From positions 1 to 8,910 of the forward strand of contig URBM01000084.1 of the NCBI GenBank assembly GCA_900545995.1: 8,910 bases of DNA, read 5' to 3'. How positions within the stretch are numbered: the first letter of the stretch is position 1; every line of letters starts with the position of its first letter. Below, in pieces: positions 5,318 through 8,910 of the stretch. Both the position numbers and the translations under genes were made by a program. The notes below the pieces were generated by a model. That model was given only the letters and a program-made list of their open reading frames with translations. It was not told where the DNA came from and did no database searches. The DNA is from an uncultured Collinsella sp. (lineage in GTDB: Bacteria; Actinomycetota; Coriobacteriia; Coriobacteriales; Coriobacteriaceae).

Positions 5318-6088
5318 ATGGCAGGAAGACGCGAGAAACTGCGCCGCGTCGGGATCATCCCCGAATACCGCGGCTTTACCCCTGACGGCCTAGCCAGCGG
5401 AGACGCCATCGACATGACGGTCGACGAACTCGAGGCGCTGCGCCTGTGCGACCTGGAAGGCCTTAACCAAGAGGCAGTCGCAAAGCAGATGGGTATCGCG
5501 CGCGCCACGGTGGCGGCTATTTGCAGCCGCGCGCATCGCAAGGTGGCAAACGCGTTGGTCAATGGTCGGGCGCTCATCATCGAAGGCGGCAATATCGCGT
5601 ACTCCCCCATTACCACGGCAACGGCCGTATGGCCAGCAAAGGAGATCGACACCATGAGGGTGGCAACCACGTACGACAACGGCAACATCTTTATGCACTT
5701 TGGCCGCAGCGAGCAGTTCAAGATCTACGACATTCAGGACGGCAAGGTACTCAACGAGCAGGTCGTGGGCACCGGCGGCACCGGCCACGGTGCCCTTGCG
5801 GGCCTGCTCGCCAACGGCGGCGTGGACACGCTCATCTGCGGCGGCATCGGCGGCGGCGCTATCAACGCGCTTGCCCAAGCCGGCATCACGGTATACGCAG
5901 GCGCCCAGGGCAGCTGCGACGCTTGCGTCGAGGCCCTCATTGCCGGCACGCTCGCGCAGACCGGCGAGGCCACCTGCGACTGCCATGGCCACGGCCACGA
6001 CCACGAGCACATCCATGAGCACGGCGGATCCTGCGGTTGCCACGGCCATCACGAGAACGAGGGTCACGAGGGCTGCAGCTGCCACTAA
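5318..6088 (+). CDS. DUF134 HTH / NifX-type metallocluster-binding fusion with His/Cys-rich tail
   Basis: A 256-residue protein with three parts. Residues about 1-95 match the DUF134/UPF0251 family, a predicted DNA-binding fold resembling sigma-70 region 4: RRVGIIPEYRGFTP, MTVDELEALRLCDLEGLNQE, and the HTH VAKQMGIARATVAAICSRAHRK. Residues about 113-215 are a NifX/NifB C-terminal-type domain (Nitro_FeMo-Co family): MRVATTYDNGNIFMHFGRSE, the GTGGTGHGALAGLL region, LICGGIGGGAINAL, and GSCDAC (CxxC at 200-203). Residues 220-256 hold 12 His and 6 Cys, with three CxC motifs, and should bind metal. No nif genes are nearby, so nitrogenase cofactor synthesis is unlikely. I infer a metal- or Fe-S-responsive transcription factor that may control itself and perhaps thyA through the CATATG sites. 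An internal Shine-Dalgarno sits at the domain junction. Separate DUF134 and NifX genes are often neighbours in anaerobes. Confidence 0.85.
   Translation: MAGRREKLRRVGIIPEYRGFTPDGLASGDAIDMTVDELEALRLCDLEGLNQEAVAKQMGIARATVAAICSRAHRKVANALVNGRALIIEGGNIAYSPITTATAVWPAKEIDTMRVATTYDNGNIFMHFGRSEQFKIYDIQDGKVLNEQVVGTGGTGHGALAGLLANGGVDTLICGGIGGGAINALAQAGITVYAGAQGSCDACVEALIAGTLAQTGEATCDCHGHGHDHEHIHEHGGSCGCHGHHENEGHEGCSCH
5638..5656 (+). promoter_or_regulatory. Internal ribosome binding site and ATG at the domain junction
   Basis: AAAGGAG (5638-5644), then nine bases, then ATG (5654-5656), in frame with the fusion gene at Met113. This is exactly where a free-standing NifX-type protein would begin (MRVATTYDNG). 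It could yield a 144-residue NifX plus His/Cys-tail product, or be the relic of a formerly separate gene. Confidence 0.5.
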
Positions 6089-6143
6089 CAGCAGGCAAAC
6101 GATGCCATCACGCGTCTGCTCACACAACATATAACGCACCAAC

Positions 6144-6183
6144 GGCGAAGGCCGCCTGGAATACCATCCAGGCGGCCTTCGCC
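6144..6183. terminator. Perfect 17-bp stem-loop between convergent genes
   Basis: The arm GGCGAAGGCCGCCTGGA (6144-6160) is perfectly complementary to 6167-6183, with the six-base loop ATACCA. It lies 56 bases after the DUF134-NifX stop and 21 bases beyond the ffh stop on the opposite strand, so it can serve both. Neither side has a T-tract, which makes it a strong hairpin but an atypical intrinsic terminator. Confidence 0.75.
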
Positions 6184-6203
6184 ATACACAACTCTACCAG
6201 TCG

Positions 6204-7679
6204 CTACTTTTTATTGCGCATCTGCGCTTCCATCTGGCGCAGCAGGTCCATATCGGACTTAGGACCACCTGTTCCCAGGCCGCCCATGCCGCCCAAGCCC
6301 ATGGCATCCAGACCGGGAATATTGGGCATGCGCATCTTTTTGCCCTTCTTACCCTTTTTGCCCTTCTTGCCACCAGCCTGTGCCTGATTGGCCATCGTGC
6401 GCATGCGGCCCATCATCTTGTTCATCTCGCCCCACTGCTTCATAAGGCTGTTGACCTCGGTGGGGGTCACACCGGCGCCCTTGGCGATACGCGCGCGACG
6501 CTGGCCGTTGATGATGGAGGGACGCAGACGCTCCTCCTTGGTCATCGACATGATGATGGCCTCGTTCTTGTCGAAGATGCCCTCGTCCAGGTTACCGCCC
6601 ATCTGGTTGAGCGCGCGCTGGCCACCGGGGAGCATGCCCAGGATACCCTTCATGCCGCCCATCTTTTTGACGGCTTTCATCTGGTCGAGCATGTCGTTCA
6701 TGGTGAAGCCCTCGCGCAGCATACGCTCGGCAGCCTCAAGCTGCTCTGCATCGGCTGCCTCCTGGGCCTTCTCGATAATACCTACGACATCACCCATGCC
6801 CAAGATGCGCTTGGCCATGCGGTCCGGGTAAAACGGCTCCAGCGAGTCGGGCTTCTCGCCCATGCTCACGAACTTGATGGGCTTGCCGGTCACCTGACGC
6901 ACCGAAAGTGCGCCACCGCCACGGGCGTCACCGTCGAGCTTGGAGATGATAACACCGTCAAAGTCAGTGCGCTCGGCGAAGGTCGAGACGACGTTGACGA
7001 TATCCTGGCCGGTCATGGCATCGACGACCATCAGCACCTGATCGGGCTTGACGGCCTTCTTGATGTCCACGGCCTCCTGCATCATTTGCTCGTCGATCTG
7101 CAGACGACCGGCGGTATCGACGATGACCACGTCACGCAGATGGTCGACGGCCTCCTGGATGGCGCCCTTGGCGATATCGACCGGGTGCTCGCCGTCACCG
7201 CGGAAGACCGGCACGCCGATCTCGCCACCGAGCGTGGCAAGCTGGTCGGCAGCAGCGGGACGGTAGACGTCGCACGCGGCGAGCAGCGGCGAGCGGCCCT
7301 GCTTCTTGAGCAGGTAGGCAAGCTTTACGGCAGCCGTGGTCTTACCGGAGCCCTGCAGGCCCACGAGCATGATGACATTAGGAATGCGGTTACTAAAAAC
7401 GAGCTTGCTCTCGGTGGAGCCGAGCATCTCGGTGAGCTCGTCGAGCACGATCTTGACGACGTTTTGCGCCGGCGACAGCGACTCCATGACCTCGGCGGTC
7501 ATGCAGCGCTCCTTGGTCTTAGCAACGAACTCCTTGACGACCTTAAAGTTAACGTCGGCCTCGAGCAGCGCCATGCGAATGTCGCGCATGGCCGAGGTGA
7601 TATCGGCCTCGGTCAGCTTACCCTTGCCGCGCAGGCGGTCAAATGTGTCGTTGAGGCGATCGCTCAGGGAATCAAACAC
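6204..7679 (-). CDS. ffh: Signal recognition particle protein Ffh (SRP54)
   Basis: GTPase that binds 4.5S/SRP RNA and signal sequences of nascent membrane proteins and docks with FtsY for delivery to SecYEG. The 491-residue protein has an N domain (about 1-95) and a G domain with P-loop GLQGSGKT (107-114), CDVYRPAAADQL (136-147), DTAGRL (188-193) and SKLDGDARGGG (246-256). The Met-rich M domain (about 310-430) includes SMTKEERLRPSIINGQRRARIAKGAG, the SRP-RNA-binding helix. The C-terminus is extended: GKK repeats (437-448), a Gly/Met-rich stretch, and a final RQMEAQMRNKK. At 491 residues it is longer than the usual 430-460, the excess being this tail. Start: GTG at 7679, with TAAGGAG six bases upstream overlapping the ftsY stop. 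Transcribed with ftsY. Confidence 0.97.
   Translation of the reverse strand: MFDSLSDRLNDTFDRLRGKGKLTEADITSAMRDIRMALLEADVNFKVVKEFVAKTKERCMTAEVMESLSPAQNVVKIVLDELTEMLGSTESKLVFSNRIPNVIMLVGLQGSGKTTAAVKLAYLLKKQGRSPLLAACDVYRPAAADQLATLGGEIGVPVFRGDGEHPVDIAKGAIQEAVDHLRDVVIVDTAGRLQIDEQMMQEAVDIKKAVKPDQVLMVVDAMTGQDIVNVVSTFAERTDFDGVIISKLDGDARGGGALSVRQVTGKPIKFVSMGEKPDSLEPFYPDRMAKRILGMGDVVGIIEKAQEAADAEQLEAAERMLREGFTMNDMLDQMKAVKKMGGMKGILGMLPGGQRALNQMGGNLDEGIFDKNEAIIMSMTKEERLRPSIINGQRRARIAKGAGVTPTEVNSLMKQWGEMNKMMGRMRTMANQAQAGGKKGKKGKKGKKMRMPNIPGLDAMGLGGMGGLGTGGPKSDMDLLRQMEAQMRNKK
6336..6371 (-). repeat. Four 9-base repeats encoding GKK units in Ffh
   Basis: Four imperfect tandem copies of GGCAAGAAG-like units (GGC/GGT followed by AAG or AAA codons) encode (GKK)4 at Ffh residues 437-448. 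It is a Lys-rich, probably disordered segment after the M domain that may touch SRP RNA or the ribosome. The repeat is a multiple of three, so slippage would keep the frame. Confidence 0.75.
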
Positions 7680-7685
7680 TGGTTA

Positions 7686-7692
7686 CTCCTTA
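7686..7692 (-). promoter_or_regulatory. ffh ribosome binding site containing the ftsY stop codon
   Basis: TAAGGAG on the - strand. Its TAA is the ftsY stop, and the GTG start of ffh follows after six bases. This shows tight translational coupling of ftsY and ffh, and sets the GTG start. Confidence 0.8.
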
Positions 7693-8607
7693 GTTGGACT
7701 CGCCCACCAGGGCGCGGCAGAAATCTTTGGCGTTAAACTCCTGCAGGTCATCGACCTGCTCGCCCACGCCGATGCGCAGGATCGGGAGCTTGAGCTTCTC
7801 GGCCACGGCCATGGCGATACCGCCCTTAGCCGTGCCGTCGAGCTTAGTCATGATAATACCGTCCAGGCCCAGCGCCTCGTTAAACTCGAGCGCCTGGTTC
7901 AGACCGTTTTGGCCCGTCGCGGCATCGATTACGAGGACGACCGAGACAGGCATGGGGCCGGCAGCCATATTGGCGGCGCGCTTACGCGTCACGTTGACCA
8001 CTTTGGCAAGCTCGCGCATGAGCTCGGGGCTTGTGTGCAGACGGCCGGCGGTATCGATGAGCACCAGGTCGCTGCCGCGCTTATCGGCCTCGTCGAGCAC
8101 GTCATAGCACACGCTCGCCGGATCGGAGCCGCGGTCACGCTTAATAACCGGTACGCCGGCACGCTGGCCCCACACATCGAGCTGCTCGATGGCGGCGGCG
8201 CGGAAGGTGTCGGCCGAACCGATCACCACGTTCTTGCCGCGGGCAGCCATGGCGCTCGCAATCTTGCCGACCGTTGTGGTCTTGCCGGCGCCGTTGATGC
8301 CCACAAACAGCACGCAGCTCGGCGTATCGGAAAACGGATCACGCTCAACAGGCACAAAATGGCCCTCGAGCTGCTCGGCCAGAGCGCGGCGAAGCTGCGG
8401 GGCGGTCTTAAGGTTCTTCTTGGCAGCAGCATCGCGCAGGTCATCGGAGACCTGAATAGCGACCTCGGCACCCATGTCACCCATGACGAGGGTGTCCTCA
8501 AGGTCCTCCCAAAAGTCCTCGTCGACCTCGCCACCAAAGTAGAAGACCTCGTTGAGGGCCTCGCGGCTGCGCTCAAGTCCGCGCGAGAGAGCGTCAAAGA
8601 ATCCCAT
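7690..8607 (-). CDS. ftsY: SRP receptor GTPase FtsY
   Basis: Membrane-associated receptor that forms a composite GTPase with Ffh, releasing the ribosome-nascent chain to the translocon. The 305-residue protein consists of NG domains only: N domain about 1-90 (MGFFDALSRGLERSREALNE), P-loop GINGAGKT (103-110), DTFRAAA (133-139), DTAGRL (185-190), TKLDGTAKGG (254-263) and the closing GVGEQVDDLQEF (280-291). It lacks the long acidic A domain of E. coli FtsY, as is usual in Gram-positive bacteria. Start: ATG at 8607 gives the standard MGFF start and overlaps the smc stop as TAATG. The last codon is followed by a TAA that is part of the ffh Shine-Dalgarno. Confidence 0.97.
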   Translation of the reverse strand: MGFFDALSRGLERSREALNEVFYFGGEVDEDFWEDLEDTLVMGDMGAEVAIQVSDDLRDAAAKKNLKTAPQLRRALAEQLEGHFVPVERDPFSDTPSCVLFVGINGAGKTTTVGKIASAMAARGKNVVIGSADTFRAAAIEQLDVWGQRAGVPVIKRDRGSDPASVCYDVLDEADKRGSDLVLIDTAGRLHTSPELMRELAKVVNVTRKRAANMAAGPMPVSVVLVIDAATGQNGLNQALEFNEALGLDGIIMTKLDGTAKGGIAMAVAEKLKLPILRIGVGEQVDDLQEFNAKDFCRALVGESN

Positions 8608-8871
8608 TATGCATTCACGACCTTTCCGGTTTCGCGATCGAGTTTTTGCGAGACGACGCGGCTGACGCCGTCGGCTTGCATCGAGACGCCATAGAGAACG
8701 TCAGCGTCCTCCATAGTACGGCGCTGATGCGAAATGACCAAGAGCTGTGTATCGGAACGCAGCACATCGAGGGCTCCGATGAGCTTGGACAGGTTGGCGT
8801 CATCAAGCGCCGCCTCGACCTCGTCAAGCACATAGAACGGCACCGTGCGCGTGCGGTACACGGCAAAGAGC
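8607..8871 (-). CDS. smc: Chromosome partition protein SMC, C-terminal fragment
   Basis: SMC condenses and helps segregate the chromosome as an ATP-driven ring with ScpAB. Only the last 88 residues remain: PFYVLDEVEAALDDANLSKL carries the Walker B (VLDEVEAALD) of the C-terminal ATPase half. DTQLLVISHQRRTMEDADVLYGVSMQ holds the conserved His of the H-loop and the typical SMC ending. Coding runs into adapter at 8872. The apparent ATG start further out encodes MCIRDR from the adapter and is false, so this is a 5'-truncated gene, not a small protein. Its stop overlaps the ftsY start by one base (TAATG); smc-ftsY-ffh is a common bacterial order. Confidence 0.93.
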
Positions 8872-8910
8872 CTGTCTCTTATACACATCTGACGCTGCCG
8901 ACGATAAGGC
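8872..8910. other. Nextera (Tn5) adapter with a partial index, not genomic
   Basis: Bases 8872-8890 are the reverse complement of the Tn5 mosaic end (CTGTCTCTTATACACATCT), and 8891-8904 continue as GACGCTGCCGACGA, the Nextera read-1 arm. The last six bases (TAAGGC) sit where the i5 index would begin and are probably barcode. Nothing past 8871 is from the organism. Confidence 0.97.

Noticed and set aside
5152..5721. Upstream extension of the thyA frame by about 190 codons
   Set aside because: thyA has a strong AGGAGGG and a family-typical N-terminus at 5151. The extension is intergenic DNA and antisense of the DUF134 gene.
5390..6142. 250-codon - strand frame opposite the DUF134-NifX gene
   Set aside because: It is Ala/Val-rich, mirrors the His/Gly codons of the real gene, and has no convincing ribosome binding site or family match.
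7086..8694. Long + strand open frames opposite ftsY and ffh
   Set aside because: They are antisense shadows of strongly conserved SRP genes and match no family I recognise.
31..8871. tRNA, rRNA, CRISPR arrays, insertion sequences, phage genes
   Set aside because: Looked for by eye on both strands; no cloverleaf, regularly spaced repeats, transposase or terminal repeats other than the sequencing adapters' Tn5 ends.

Overview
This looks like core chromosome of a moderately GC-rich actinobacterium. The closest match I recognise is a Coriobacteriia/Collinsella-like gut organism: high-GC third codon positions, GTG and probably CTG starts, and a DUF134-NifX regulator of a kind familiar from anaerobes. 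The taxonomic call is inference from protein flavour, not a search. Both ends of the window are Illumina Nextera adapter rather than genome (bases 1-30 and about 8872-8910), so the genomic insert is 31-8871 and both edge genes are cut by library ends.

Layout, left to right. A 5'-terminal fragment of ftsH (-) ends just before its Walker A. It is divergent from a corrinoid adenosyltransferase gene (cobO/btuR-type, +) that appears to start with CTG. Converging on cobO is a MATE-family exporter (-), and the two stop codons lie in one inverted repeat. Next on the - strand is a SpoU/TrmH-type RNA 2'-O-methyltransferase, then the folate/dTMP pair thyA-folA, with the folA Shine-Dalgarno overlapping the thyA stop. 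thyA is divergent from a + strand gene encoding an unusual fusion: a DUF134 helix-turn-helix, a NifX/NifB-type metallocluster-binding domain and a His/Cys-rich tail. Their shared 166-bp intergenic region carries three CATATG-centred elements, one of them a perfect 20-bp palindrome. After a strong 17-bp stem-loop, the - strand carries ffh and ftsY and the 3' end of smc, a tightly coupled smc-ftsY-ffh operon.

How the genes work together. ThyA makes dTMP and dihydrofolate, and FolA regenerates tetrahydrofolate. FtsY and Ffh form the SRP targeting GTPase pair that delivers nascent membrane proteins, and FtsH degrades misassembled ones. CobO completes adenosylcobalamin. The most novel-looking piece is the DUF134-NifX-His/Cys protein. 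It has the parts of a one-component metal or Fe-S responsive regulator, carries an internal ribosome binding site exactly at its domain junction, and sits beside matching operator-like palindromes. No rRNA, tRNA, CRISPR array, insertion sequence or origin was seen, and no gene-free stretch exceeds 300 bases.
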